The position numbers and the translations under genes were made by a program. A stretch of DNA of 64,000 nucleotides from Melieria omissa (Eukaryota; Arthropoda; Insecta; Diptera; Ulidiidae): the NCBI GenBank assembly GCA_963971225.1, contig OZ020268.1:61255900-61319899 (forward strand). The letters run 5' to 3'. The notes below the pieces were generated by a model that saw only the letters and a list, made by a program, of their open reading frames with translations, was not told where the DNA came from and ran no database searches. This document shows positions 1 through 10,817 of this stretch, piece after piece; position 1 is the first letter of the stretch, and each line of letters opens with the position of its first letter.

Positions 1-18
1 ACTCCGACGAGTGGCTCA

Positions 19-345
19 GTCGCCGTGGCTCAGTTGGTTAGTGCGCGGTCCAACGAGTCGCATGCAGAGCGATGCAAGATCGAATACTACATGTAGTAAC
101 ACGTAAAAAACATAACGGGAAACTCGTTTTCTCTTTCGGTGGCTGTCCTCTCAGCTGGAAATGGCAAACTTCTGAGAGTAAAAATTGCCTATGAAAAAGC
201 TCCCAACCTGCCGTTTGGAACCGGCATAGAACTGTAGGTCCCTTCCACCCGCGTACAAAATTCACACGCACAACACGGGTGGTTGCGAGAAGCTAGGCCT
301 TAGTCTCGCGTAAGCGGGCTGTCGTGCCAATCAATTAATTAATTA
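19..345 (+). mobile_element. tRNA-derived SINE
   Basis: The head has an RNA polymerase III A box, TGGCTCAGTTGG, at 26-37 and a near B box, GATCGAATA, at 78-86, spaced as in a tRNA gene. A non-tRNA body follows and ends in an AATT-type tail near 325-345. The anticodon arm cannot fold cleanly, so this is a SINE head and not a tRNA gene. Parts of the body (the stretch around 205-240) resemble, from memory, a SINE common in tephritid flies. That resemblance is inference. Confidence 0.6.
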
Positions 346-546
346 TTACTCCCACGATGACTTCTCGGCTGGTGACGCCACGAATAACGGTACTGGGAAG
401 AAAGTTCGCGAACAAAGGAAATTCGGCAACGCTGTATGCCGGCTCTAATTGAAATCGCGCCTGCAGCCTTGGACGACGAGGTCCGGCGTAGTGGTGCGTG
501 CCCCCGCAACACTACGCCGTTGATTACTCACGAAAAACTCGCTAAG

Positions 547-564
547 ATCACGTCGGGGTCACCA
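547..564 (-). other. Putative primer-binding site
   Basis: On the minus strand the sequence is TGGTGACCCCGACGTGAT, placed just downstream of the presumed LTR end. This is the position and form of a tRNA primer-binding site in insect LTR elements. I did not assign the tRNA. Confidence 0.45.
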
Positions 565-733
565 ATTATCGCGATTAATAAGACTCGAGGCGGTTAAATT
601 TCAATTGATTTATTCACTAACGTTAAAAACTTTCTACGCGCGTGCGCTCAGCTCCATTGCCAGCTTTCGACTCGTTTTCTTTTCTGCCGCGCCAGTGCTG
701 CCAGCGCTCGATGCACGAACCAGTGTCGCCACA

Positions 734-1351
734 CGTTTTCGTTGCCAGCGCCATCTTGCCAGTTGCCATTAAATCTACAAACCAAATTGTAACGTTTGCA
801 TTTGAAAACTGATCTAAGCATGCTCCGCACTGCAGTATTCTTTTGTACACTGCATTGCAACTTCTGCAGTGCAAAACAATATGAAATAATACAATAAATT
901 AAAATGGCTGCCGTTTTCGTTGCCAGCGGCGCCATCTAGTGTCTAGTAGTAGTGCCATTAAATTTACAAAGCAACGTTTGCATTTGAACTGAAACGAAGC
1001 ATGTTTTCGCACTGCAGTATTCTTTGTACACTGCAGTGCAACTACTGCAGTGCAAAACAATATGAAATAATAAAATAAAATAAAATGACTGTCGTTTTCG
1101 TTGCCAGCGACGCCAGCTAGTGTCTAAAATTAAATTTACAAACCAACGTTTACAACCAAACGTTTGCATTTGAACTGAAACGAAGCATACTTCGCACTGC
1201 AGTATTCTTTTGTACACTGCAGTACAACTTCTGCAGTGCAAAACGATATGAAATAATAAAATAAAATAAAACGCTGGCGTTTTCGTTGCCAGCGCCATCT
1301 TGCCATTAAAGTTACAAACCAAATTGTAACAAACGTTTGCATTTGAAAAAT
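734..1351. repeat. Tandem repeat, period about 180 bp, about 3.4 copies
   Basis: CGTTTTCGTTGCCAGC recurs at 734, 912, 1093 and 1278, giving spacings of 178, 181 and 185 bp. Each copy carries the same CTGCAGTATTC and TGCAGTGCAAAAC blocks and differs by small indels. The fourth copy is cut short where satellite begins. The array probably lies in the U3 of the minus-strand LTR fragment. Short open frames here are by-products of the repeat. Confidence 0.85.
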
Positions 1352-1741
1352 GCTAAAATGCTTATCAACACCAAATGCAAAAGTTCATATTAATAATTGA
1401 CCCCTTAAAAGTTAGCTAGAGTCTTAAGCTTTCTATATTGGTCCCTAACTTTTCATTATCCTTCAGGAATAATGAGCATATCGATGCGCAAGGATAACAT
1501 TGAAAAACTACCTATTGCAAAATACACACTCACCACTAAAGTGCTTATAGATTCTAAACGGTATGGGTTACGTTAATAAAAAACGTAAAAAATGTATGTG
1601 TTAAAATGTAGCTAGAGATTGCAGCTTTATCAAATTATATCAAAAATGTGATAACTATTCGGCAATCATGAACAGATCGATGCGCAAGAGTGACATTAAA
1701 TGGCTGCCTACTGCAAAATCGATAAAATGCTTGTAAAATAT
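1352..1741. repeat. 1.19-kb satellite, partial unit (monomers 2 and 3)
   Basis: This is the left end of the tandem array. It enters the unit in the tail of monomer 1 (CTAAAATGCTTATCAAC) and runs through monomers 2 and 3. It stops at ATAT (1738-1741), the duplicated target of the solo LTR. The unit resumes in phase at 3703. Confidence 0.9.
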
Positions 1742-3702
1742 TGTAACGATAAGACAGTCTGTCGCTGTGTAAAGCAACCCTGCCGCTACGTGCCGTGCTA
1801 TAATCCAATCTGGCAACGACGGCCGCGATGGTAACTTTTAGTCCAATCTGGCAACGACGGCCGCGATAATAACTTTTAGTCCAACCTGGGAATGATGGAA
1901 ACTTTTAGTCCATTCCGGAATGTGCGGGAACCAGGGGCGTAGCCAGAACTTGGTCATGGGCGGCTTTAGAAATTTTTTTTTGCGCCTTTTTTCAGAAAAC
2001 TGAACTTTCCAAATAGGAAATTGTGTGGTGGCTAATGTGATTTAATGCATTGGAAATTAAATTTTTCCCAATTTTTGATAAACATTTCATGAAATTTGGT
2101 GGACTGAAAGCCAAGTTATTGCATCTGAAGTGGAAGTATGTTTGTGTCATCGTACAAAAATGAGCATCGAACAAACCCCCAATATTAAATTTTGTTTTAA
2201 AAATGTTTAAACTTTGACCGAAGCATTTAAATTGATGAACCAAGTTTATGGGGATGATTGTTTATATCGTGGCAGACTTCATAAGTGGTAAACGTGATTT
2301 AAAAACCATTGTCAGAACTGATGACCAACGTGTTAGCCAACTGAAATCCCCGATCACCGTAGATTCCATCAAAACTGGACGGTAATTCATAAAATATTAG
2401 CCAAAACCTTCATTGAAATTCTTGAAATTGGATTTAACCTTCGCTTTACTTATACCCACCCGGGAGATCTTTTTAATATTCATGTTTAATATCTGCCAGA
2501 GTTTTAAGCTATGATTTCGAATAACTGCACAAATTTGAAGATACTTTTCAATAACATGAACATATATTTTTTTTATAAATTTTGTTCATGTTTAAACTTG
2601 AATTTTGTCATTTTGTATACAAAATACATACCCGGATGATCCAAGGCGCTTTTGCTGCCATTGTGAATAAAACTGACAGTAAAATTTTTTCGCATACCTC
2701 ATTATGTATTCAATAAAAGCTCTGGAAAGAAGTGTTTCTAACATTTTCCATAGTTGCAAAATAAATCATTAAATTTAGGCCTTTTTTCGAAAAACGATCT
2801 ATCGCCAGAGGAAGATACTAAATACTGAGGTATGAAAAAAATTTATATATTATTATATCATTATTGTGAGTTTTACTCAAAATAGCGGCGGAAGTGCCTG
2901 GGGTCATCCAGATGAACGACATTGGTAAACGACGTATACAAAAATCTTTGGTAAGGCGAAGGTTACGCATCTCAATAGCATACATTTATCAATAGCATTT
3001 TAACTGAACATTTGGCTATCGAAAGATGCCATCTCATCGATCGACACTTGTTTGAATTTTGTTTTTACTAAAAGTCGAATTTTAACCAGCAACCACTCCT
3101 CGTTTTCACGTTTTCATGCAAAGCCGTGCGACTTTCTCCAAAAGGCTTGTTCCGACATCCTGAAGGACACTCTGGTCGACGACTTCACTACTATTTTTAC
3201 ATGTTTTTAGATCAAGGCAATCGCTGTATTGCGCCTAAACGGAACTATTAGAAAAAGAAATTAGTTTCGCCCAACAAATTTTTTGTTATTATTCTTTTAA
3301 ATTTTTAAAGATGTAAGACCTTTTTGCTAATGTGGGAACGTACAACGGATGCATAATGATTGAAAATGTTGACAAATCATAGGCTATGGGGGGGTTCTAA
3401 CACCCAAAACCCCCTCCCCCCTTGGCTACGACCCTGGCGGGAACGATCTGCGCGATGGCCTGGCAGGTATAAAAGGCAGCCGGATGCGGCGCAGCGAGTC
3501 AGTCTGGTTTTGACAAGTGAAGTTGCCACACGGAGTGATTAAGCAAATACTTAAGTGTACGAACAGTAAAGTGTAAACTGTGAATAATAAAGTGACTGTT
3601 GGTTTATTTTATTGTCTGCGTGTAAGAAACTGACAGTGTTTTATTTTCAAATTACACAATCCAGAGATACGTAACAGCCCACTAGACGTAGTATTCGTAA
3701 CA
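1742..3702 (+). mobile_element. Solo LTR of Gypsy family A, split by a hAT derivative
   Basis: It begins TGTAACGATAAGACAGTC and ends GTATTCGTAACA, like the LTRs of the element at 29599-33442. A TATAAAAGG core (3469-3477), a GTCAGTCTGG start region and AATAAA are all present. Without the 1.5-kb insertion it is about 448 bp. It differs from the 427-bp LTRs by substitutions and by an extra copy of a TCTGGCAACGACGG block, so it is older or of another subfamily. ATAT flanks both sides (1738-1741, 3703-3706). No internal region is present, so it arose by LTR-LTR recombination. Confidence 0.9.
1932..3436. mobile_element. Non-autonomous hAT element, 1,505 bp
   Basis: The ends are CAGGGGCGTAGCCA and the complement of CAGGGTCGTAGCCA, a 14-bp terminal inverted repeat with one mismatch. 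Both sides carry the perfect 8-bp target duplication GCGGGAAC (1924-1931, 3437-3444). A CAGGG-type end plus an 8-bp duplication identifies the hAT superfamily. The AT-rich interior has no transposase frame. A second, truncated copy lies at 49619-50371. Confidence 0.88.
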
Positions 3703-3900
3703 ATATGATGATTCTAGGTTTATAGAAAAAATAATAACCCTAAAACCTAGCTGGAGTTTTGAGCTTTCATAAATGGGGTCAATCTTCTCGCTATCTCAAA
3801 TAATGCAGGAGAATTTCGTTGTGGAAAAGTGATATCGACCACATGATACATCTATATCAGAGGTGCCCAAAATCTTCTTATGGAAAAGCAAACACCAATA
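3703..3900. repeat. 1.19-kb satellite, partial unit (monomer 4 and spacer start)
   Basis: It continues the unit interrupted at 1741: monomer 4 (CCTAGCTGGAG), then the spacer start. It stops at CACCAATA, the insertion point of the next Gypsy element. The following base of the unit is found at 13914. Confidence 0.9.
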
Positions 3901-4063
3901 TGTCAAGGATGACTATGTTTATTTATTTGATTTAAATTTAAACTGACAATTTTCGAATGTAATTGACAACTGAGTGTAAATGACAACTGGATTTTGGTGA
4001 TGTGCCGCGCACAACCAACCACTTCGACGACTCAACACCGACTGCCTCCCTTTTTGCCTTACA
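3901..4063 (-). repeat. 3' LTR of the Gypsy element
   Basis: It matches 13753-13913 with a few substitutions and a small indel. The pol frame runs into it: its stop (TAA) lies in the first bases of the LTR. A purine-rich tract precedes the LTR on the minus strand, as expected for a polypurine tract. Confidence 0.9.
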
Positions 4064-6152
4064 GCTCGGCCTCTCCTGACCCTTCAGCCGCCTCGGCCGA
4101 CTCCTCGTTCTCGCTGACGTCTAGATCGGGGCTGATCGCGCACCATGGCTTAAGGTGGTCCGCACTGCACACGTTACTATACCGTCGTTGTATTAAGGTG
4201 GCGTCTGGCAAGTCTTCCACCACATAGCGGTCGTGCTGAAGGACCTTGGCGATTATGTATGGGCCCTTATACGCCGGATCGAGTTTGTTTGACTCTCCCG
4301 TCGCCGATGCAACATAGTCCACCAATACTAAGTCTCCAACTGCGTATTCGTGTGGCCGCCGATGCTTATCGTCATAACGCCTCTTCCATCGTTCTCGTTC
4401 CGCTTGGATGTTTGACGCCGCTTCACTGTACTTCAGCTCTACAGATTCTGCCACCCCTGGCTTGTCATGCACCGCTTGTATGATTCGGTTCTCGGAGACA
4501 TCTCGGGGGTTGAAATTCAGCACCAACTCATTCGGGCTGAATTTTGTCACGTTGTTCCGTTGGGAATTGATTGCCCATTGGATGGTTGGCAATGTCGCGT
4601 CCCACTCTCTTTCGGTTTTGGCGCTGCACTTGATTGCGCCCAAAATCGTCCGGTTGACCCGCTCGGCCTGGCCATTGGCTCGAGGAGTACGGACCGCTGT
4701 CTTCACATGTTGGATGCCATACCGCTTGACGAAGTCGTCGAAGGCCTTGGAGGTGAACGCCGTCCCTCGGTCCGAGGTGATGCGTAACGGCTGGCCAAAG
4801 ATTGCCATCACCTCCTCCAAGGTTCTCACCACTGGCTTGGTCTTCGTGTTGCGTACTGCCTTCAGCAACACATACTTGCTGAATCCACACACCACAACCA
4901 AGATGTGCAGATTGCCCCTCCGGCTTCTCGGAAACGGCCCCAGGTGGTCAATATTGAGACGTCTGAACGGAATCGGTAGGATGTCGTGAAGATGGAGCTG
5001 ACTCTCCGACTTTCCGCCTCTGACCTTAAAGAAACAACACTCCTCGCAGGCATTAATGTATGACTTTAGATACCGTCGGATTCGCGGGAACCAAAACTGC
5101 TTTTCGATCCTCTCGATTGTCTTTTCCACTGCAAAATGTCCTGCGTCATCGTGGCACGTCTTGGTAATACGCCATCGAATCCCTTGTGGGACCACTAACT
5201 TCAGATTACCTTTCACCTTCCGATGAAGCCGGCCATGTTGGATCTGATAGTCCACGCAGATTTGCTTCTCGTGATCGTCCTCCGGTGGCCGCTTCTTGTT
5301 CAACACCTCACAGATTCGTTTCAATTTTTCGTCTTGCATTTGCATCGCATATAGCCAATCTTGCTTCACGTCCACCTTCAGCACGTTCTCGGCGACCGTC
5401 GTCACTTCCGATGGAGGCTGCACTGTAGCTCGGCTCAGGCTGTCTACATGCGCCATCTTCTCGCCCGCCCGATGTACACAATCGAAGTCAAACCCTTGAA
5501 GTTTTAGCCACCACCTGGCTATTCGCGGCTGCAAGAGTGTTGACGCTTTTGTCGTCACCACCGCATTGCAATCTGTGACCACCGTGAACTTCGTGCCCAA
5601 AACAAAGACCCGGAATCGGGTGAGAGTCTCCACGACGGCCAACACTTCCAACTCGTGGCTCGCATACTTATGCTCCGCTGCGCTACACTGCCGGCTGTAG
5701 TACTGCACAGGTTTAAGACCGTCATCATCGCGCTGCAAAAGCACACCCGAAAGCCCATACGCACTGGCGTCTGTATGCACTTCATGGGGGTTTTGGCAAT
5801 TAAACATTGTCAACATGGGGTCGTGAATAAGAGCGGCTTTTAGTTGATTAAACGCCCTTTCATGCTCTTCAGTCCACTCGAACTTCATCTCCTTTTTCAG
5901 AAAGTTAGTCAGCGGCTTCGATATGAGGCTATACTCCCGGATGAACTTCCTGAAGAACCCCGTTAGTCCCAGGAACTGCCGCACATGTGTTGCTGTTGTT
6001 GAAATCGGGAACTCCTTCACGCTTCGGACCTTCTCGTCGCCTGGTCGAATAACACCTTCACCAATACTGTGCCCCAAGAAGTTGACTGTCGTTGCCAAAG
6101 AATGACATTTCGATGGTCGCAAAGTCAAACCCGCATTTCGCACTGCTGACAA
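4059..6152 (-). pseudogene. pol: Gypsy pol, RNase H and integrase part
   Basis: This 697-codon open frame starts in the RT thumb (LGHSIGEG, FLGLTGFFRKFI). Next comes a Ty3-type RNase H with HTDASAYGLSGVLL near residue 150. The integrase follows: a zinc-binding segment ending CEECC, then the catalytic core with its Asp residues in DHLGPFP and TSDRGTAF and its Glu in AERVNRTI. The C-terminal region has YKGPYIIAKVL, like the GPY/F module. In the living family these domains copy and integrate the element. It joins the RT segment in the same frame but is separated from it by one TAG codon at 6156-6158, so it is a disabled pol. Confidence 0.9.
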
Positions 6153-6155
6153 AAA

Positions 6156-6690
6156 CTACTCAAGGACTTGGATCCCCTCCTCCGCCGTCGTTGTAGCAAT
6201 GATTACCTCGTCAACATAATTGACGACCCGCTCCCGCTGTTTCAGCCCACGTACTAGATGAACCACCATCTCCTGGAAGACCATCGGCGCATTCACCAGC
6301 CCAAATTGCATCACATTATGCTCAAAAAGGCCATCGGGGGTTAGGAACGCAGTAAACGGCTTGCTCTCCTCCTTCAGCGGAATTTGGTAGTACCCTGCTG
6401 TCATGTCCAAAGTCGTTAAAAACCGATTACCGCCAAGTTTCGCCAACTGCTCTTCGCCGATGGGCATCGGAAACTGTTTCTTGACTGTCACTGTATTCAG
6501 AATTCGGAAGTCCACACACATGCGGTTCTCCCCGTTCGCTTTCTTGCATCTGTATGATGGACGACAGCACCGGCCGTTGTGCGAACGGCAGTTGGTAACA
6601 TTTTCCTAAGATCGGCTGATCCGTGGTGACCCTTATCTCCATCTCAGTTGTGTTGCACCGTCCCAGAGATGCCAGATCCACAGCGAAACA
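6156..6690 (-). pseudogene. pol: Gypsy pol, reverse transcriptase part
   Basis: The recognisable RT blocks are MCVDFRILN, TTLDMTAGYYQIPL, TAFLTPDGLFEHNVMQFGL and the catalytic box. The box reads YVDEV where active enzymes have YxDD, so a catalytic Asp is lost. Upstream the frame shifts: LPFAQRPVL (near 6590) is in another frame, and part of the fingers region between it and MCVDF appears deleted. An in-frame TAG ends the segment. Three separate lesions make this a clear pseudogene. Confidence 0.88.
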
Positions 6691-7259
6691 GTCGTCATAG
6701 TTTCCAATAGTTTCGTCAACTGCATTGAACTGGTTTCGGTACCCAAACTGTTGATAATACTTTCCCTACCGAGGCTTTGCACCATCAAGATGCCTGAATC
6801 CAATACAATTTTAACCCCGCCGGATAGCAAAACGTCTCGCCCCAATAGTAACTGGTGTTCCATCAAATAATCTGGGACTATGAGCAAGGCCGCTTCAATC
6901 GTGCGCCCATCCAACTCCACCTCAGCTACCACTATTTCTTTCATCTCGACTACCGCCCCTGCAAATCCTCGGAGTCGCTTCACACTAGCCTGGCGTTGCG
7001 CCCCACTTGGAACCACTGACTCAGCAACCAATGACAGATCGCTACCCGTATCTACGAACGCTGATATCTTCCTCCCAAATACACCCACCTCCTTCATCAC
7101 CGGCGGTGACCTTACTGGCTCCTCTTCAATCTTAGCAATCGTAGACTTCACTGCTCTACACGCCTTAGCTTCATGACCAATCTTATTACAATTACTGCAC
7201 CTGGGTTTGCGCTGTGGGTGCTGGCATTTGGCAGCCCCGTTTCCCCACAGTTGTAACAC
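6690..7259 (-). pseudogene. Gypsy nucleocapsid end and aspartic protease
   Basis: Near the start is a zinc knuckle, CSNCNKIGHEAKAC (CX2CX4HX4C), the second of a pair. The retroviral-type protease active site AFVDTGSDLSL follows, with a later hydrophobic LLLGRDVLL segment. The first knuckle (CYNCGE) is in a different frame, so a frameshift falls inside it near 7245. Another frameshift near 6690 separates the protease from RT. Confidence 0.85.
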
Positions 7260-7774
7260 CGAATCGAGTTTCGGCTTCGGCTTCCCCCCGTCTGTGCTTC
7301 TTTCGTTGGCGGCGGCGCCCCCTCGACAGGACCTTTAGACCCACACGGTACCACCGACACGTTTTCCAGGGATCTCAGAAGATCGTCACAAGTCTTGAGG
7401 TCCATGGTCAGTAACGTCCTCGTCAGATTGTAATCATTCAACCCTCCAATTATATAAGAGTTAATTGACGGCTCATCTACGTCGCCCCTGCGCCCAATGT
7501 TTGGCATAACATAGAAGTAGTCTTTCAGGGATTCATTTGGCCTTTTCGCACGCCTGGCCATCTGCCGATTAATTTCCGCCACATTTACTGAACTCGGAAA
7601 ATCTTTTATCAGCTTGCCGATAAACTGCCGCCACGTTACGAAAGCAGTCTGCGCATCCGCCCACTCCTTTGCAACGCCTTTCAACTTATGTTGCGCCGCG
7701 AACAGCACTTCTTCCTCGCTCCAACCGTAAATGGACCGCAACTGGTCGATCTTCTCGACAAACTGCTGCGCTGA
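7240..7774 (-). pseudogene. gag: Gypsy gag, C-terminal part
   Basis: The capsid-type block runs from SAQQFVEKIDQL through AAQHKLKGVAKEWAD to SLKDYFYVM, then CYNCGE of the first zinc knuckle. It resembles Gypsy gag proteins of insect elements. The open frame here continues upstream into LINE 3' sequence, giving a false chimeric ORF (to 8053); the true gag N-terminus is at 11239-11587. The break is the LINE insertion, marked by TCGAT at 7775-7779 and 11234-11238. Confidence 0.85.
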
Positions 7775-7874
7775 TCGATGCCTTCTTAACATCGCGCCAT
7801 GCCTTCTAACAAACGCGCAGGGGATGACCCCTATTAATGCGAAGCATTGCGTTGGTTCAGGAAGGATATAAAGG

Positions 7875-10766
7875 TTAGGAGATAGGGTTATGAGTGAAGT
7901 GTTTATGGACTCTTGCCTTGAACCCATCGAGATCATAAGTGCTGGGGAAAATATCCGCAGGGAGACCATTCCACAGCCGTGCTGTACGGGCCAGAAACGA
8001 ACTTTCCCTGTAGTGCGTAGTGCGTTGGAACATCGTTTCGACGTGGAATGCATGGGCGCCAGTGTTCAAACGGGTTGTCCGGGGGAATACCCGAAGTGAT
8101 GGCATCAAGCTGCTCATCTCCACTGAGCAGTTACCAAAAAAGTATCGGTAAAATAACACCACACAAGCCACGTTTCGACGATGTTCCAAGGAGTCAATAG
8201 AGCTGGATGCCCCACTGTCCCCTATAAGTTTAATCGCACGGTTTTGCACCCGATCGAGGAGCTCCAAATGGGTTTTTGAAGCCCCCGCCCAGAGGTGCGG
8301 GTTAAACTCCATTTTAGGTCGGATATAGGTGGTGTAAATGATGCGGAGATCAGACGGAGTGAAATATTTTTTGCACCGCTTTAGGAAGCCGAGGCACTTG
8401 GCTGCTTCTTTCGACACGCCAAAAATATGATCGATCCAACGAAGATCGTTCTTAATGGACATGCCCAAAACATCAAGAGCTGCCGATTCCGCAATACCCA
8501 CACCACCCATAACCAGGGATGTGTTGGGATGTGGGGAGACTCGTTTGTGGGATAACAGGCAACATTGGGTCTTGCGGGGATTAAAATCGACCCTGTTCGC
8601 TTGACCCCACTTGGAGATTGTTTGTAGGTCGCTATTAAGTGTGTCATTCATACGGCGCCGTTCTCTCTCAATCTCCACAGAGCTGGGACGCTTTGTGAAA
8701 GAGTATGAATGACAAATGGTGCTGTCATCCGCAAACGAGTAGATGGGATTCTTCGTCGACGACAACAGGTCGTTGATGAGGATCAGGAAGAGGGTTGGAG
8801 AAAGGACCGAACCCTGCGGCACTCCCGCGCTAAGGGAATGTTTTTCCAAGGCTATGCCGTCTACTACAACACGAATAGAGCGATCATAGAGGAAGCTCGT
8901 AATCCAACGAGAGAAGATACTACCGACACCATAGGCAATCAATTTTGACACGAGTGCTTTATGCCACACCCGGTCAAAGGCCTTGGAAATATCCAATGCA
9001 ACAACCTTGCTTTCACCGAGGTTTAGAATGCTATGGTTCCATTTCTCGGTGAGGACCGCCATAAGGTCTCCCGTTGATCGTTGTCTTCGGAAGCCGTATT
9101 GGCGGTCACTTAGCAGTCTATTGTGCTCCAGATACTTCACAAGGTTGAAGTTTACAATGCTTTCCATTACTTTGGAAAGCACCGAACAGATTGCTATAGG
9201 TCGGTAGTTCGCAGGGTCAGTAGTCTTGCCTTTTTTAGGAACTGGTTGAACATTTGCTACCTTCCAACATGTCGGAAATACTCCTGTGGTGTATGACATG
9301 TTGAAAAGTTTGCGTAATGGACAAGACAGCGAAGTAGCGCACTTTTGCAAAACAAGGGCTGGAATGCCGTCCGGCCCTGAAGCCTTATTTACATCGAGAT
9401 TTGCAAGCACTCTTTTAACTACCCGTGTCCGAAAATGAATTTTTGGCATAGAGCAAGATACGTTCTCGACTACGGGTAGTGGTTGATCGCTGGGGGGCAG
9501 GGAGGAATTCTCTGCGAAAATTTTAGCCAACAAATTAGCTTTATCAACCGAGTGAGTGATGATTTGATCATTGTTAAGAAGAGTTGGAATTGAAGATGAT
9601 GTTTGGTTCTTCACCTTCTTAACGAATGACCAGAAGTTCTTACTACCACGCTGGCATTGAAGAACTTTTTTCCTTTGGCGCTGTTCGTGCAGAAACTTTT
9701 GGCGCCTTAAGATGGCATTGCATCGATTTCTAGCCTGTTTACGCAGCTGTTCAGTGGTGGCATTTTTATTTGCCTGCCATGCTCTGAAAGCTTCCTCTTT
9801 AGACCTGACAGCAATTCTGCATGTCTCATTAAACCAGATATTGTCCTTAGGTTTAATGCAAATTTGCTTATTGGGGATGAAGGACCGCATTCCCAATAGT
9901 ATTATTTCTTCGACCATTTTGGCTGCGGCATTTATGTTTCTATCAAGAAAACACAATTTCCAATTGAAGCGGGCGAAAAATTCATTAAGTCCACTCCAGT
10001 TAGCTTTATCATACATCCACAATAGGCGCTTCGGGGCTAAGAGCGAAGCATTGCGGATAGAAGAGTATGAGAAAGACGCCAAAATGGTACAATGGTCCGA
10101 GTTTCCAAGAGGTGCGTGCATTTCAACATCGTATTTTTCATGATGTGAAGTGAGAAAAAGGTCTAGAGTATTGAGAGCTTGCCCCGCAACGCAGGGGATA
10201 TGTGTTGGTTCATGCACTAGTTGAGTCAAGTTATTAGACTCGGCAAAGAGCTCGACAAATAAGCCTTCAGGAGTTGTGTGGCTGGAATGGCGTAGCCAAT
10301 TGGAATTATGAATATTGAAATCACCAGCAACTACAATTTCACTATTCGGATACGATTCCAGAATCTGAGAAATAGAATCAGAGAGAAGATCAAACTTGTT
10401 ATATGTAAAATCTCTCCCTGAATTCGGGCTTCTATATAGGAAGCAGAAGTGCAGAATGTGCGACTGGATATTGAATTTAACCCACATGGAGCTAAATTCG
10501 GCATCCGTCGTGTATAGTTTTTGCTGGCACTGGTACGCAACATTACTGCACACATAAATGGCAAGACCCCTGTGAGGAGAGAATAATGGCAGTTGGTGGT
10601 AACCAGGGATGTGAAAATCCAGTGGATCTGCATCCCCACACACCTGGGTTTCACCTAGTGCCATTATATGGGGTTTATGGAGGTTAACAAATGCATATAC
10701 AGCAAAAAAGTTCGCCCTGAGCCCGCGCACGTTGCAAAAGGCTATGCGGAATTTGTCCACCACCAT
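7875..10766 (-). CDS. LINE ORF2: endonuclease and reverse transcriptase, intact
   Basis: The frame is 963 codons with no internal stop. Residues 1 to about 225 form an APE-type endonuclease (ALGETQV, GDFNIHNSNW near 147, SDHC near 223). This nicks target DNA. The reverse transcriptase lies at about 430-740, with KASGPDGIPA near 463, NYRPIAICS near 520, DISKAFDRVW, GVPQGSVLSP and the catalytic FADDS near 677. The C-terminal 200 residues end in a conserved LWNGLPADIFPS-type block seen in CR1/Jockey proteins. The ATG at 10766 follows a stop-rich 5' UTR and begins directly with endonuclease sequence, which supports this start. It could be functional if transcribed. Confidence 0.9.
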   Translation of the reverse strand: MVVDKFRIAFCNVRGLRANFFAVYAFVNLHKPHIMALGETQVCGDADPLDFHIPGYHQLPLFSPHRGLAIYVCSNVAYQCQQKLYTTDAEFSSMWVKFNIQSHILHFCFLYRSPNSGRDFTYNKFDLLSDSISQILESYPNSEIVVAGDFNIHNSNWLRHSSHTTPEGLFVELFAESNNLTQLVHEPTHIPCVAGQALNTLDLFLTSHHEKYDVEMHAPLGNSDHCTILASFSYSSIRNASLLAPKRLLWMYDKANWSGLNEFFARFNWKLCFLDRNINAAAKMVEEIILLGMRSFIPNKQICIKPKDNIWFNETCRIAVRSKEEAFRAWQANKNATTEQLRKQARNRCNAILRRQKFLHEQRQRKKVLQCQRGSKNFWSFVKKVKNQTSSSIPTLLNNDQIITHSVDKANLLAKIFAENSSLPPSDQPLPVVENVSCSMPKIHFRTRVVKRVLANLDVNKASGPDGIPALVLQKCATSLSCPLRKLFNMSYTTGVFPTCWKVANVQPVPKKGKTTDPANYRPIAICSVLSKVMESIVNFNLVKYLEHNRLLSDRQYGFRRQRSTGDLMAVLTEKWNHSILNLGESKVVALDISKAFDRVWHKALVSKLIAYGVGSIFSRWITSFLYDRSIRVVVDGIALEKHSLSAGVPQGSVLSPTLFLILINDLLSSTKNPIYSFADDSTICHSYSFTKRPSSVEIERERRRMNDTLNSDLQTISKWGQANRVDFNPRKTQCCLLSHKRVSPHPNTSLVMGGVGIAESAALDVLGMSIKNDLRWIDHIFGVSKEAAKCLGFLKRCKKYFTPSDLRIIYTTYIRPKMEFNPHLWAGASKTHLELLDRVQNRAIKLIGDSGASSSIDSLEHRRNVACVVLFYRYFFGNCSVEMSSLMPSLRVFPRTTRLNTGAHAFHVETMFQRTTHYRESSFLARTARLWNGLPADIFPSTYDLDGFKARVHKHFTHNPIS

Positions 10767-10817
10767 GGTCTATATGGGCTAAAGATCAAGGAAAGTAGCT
10801 GGGAATGAGATCTGCCG

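Larger units (their letters stand above)
346..1351 (-). mobile_element. Fragment of an LTR retrotransposon (5' LTR and leader)
   Basis: Read on the minus strand, this stretch has an AATAAA near 612, then TGGTGACCCCGACGTGAT at 564-547. That is a typical primer-binding site for insect LTR elements and starts with TGG, the complement of tRNA 3' CCA. About 200 bp of GC-richer leader follows and is cut off by the SINE. The right part, about 734-1351, would be U3 and is built of 180-bp repeats. No LTR partner, gag or target duplication is visible here, so the outer limits and the family are uncertain. Confidence 0.4.

Noticed and set aside
19..90. A tRNA gene
   Set aside because: The A box is perfect but the B box is off consensus, the anticodon arm does not fold and the body continues as a SINE.
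1992..2243. Protein within the hAT derivative
   Set aside because: No transposase motif; the second copy at 49619 does not keep the frame.
7148..8053. A single 301-aa protein
   Set aside because: It is a chimera of LINE 3' sequence and gag, produced by the insertion.
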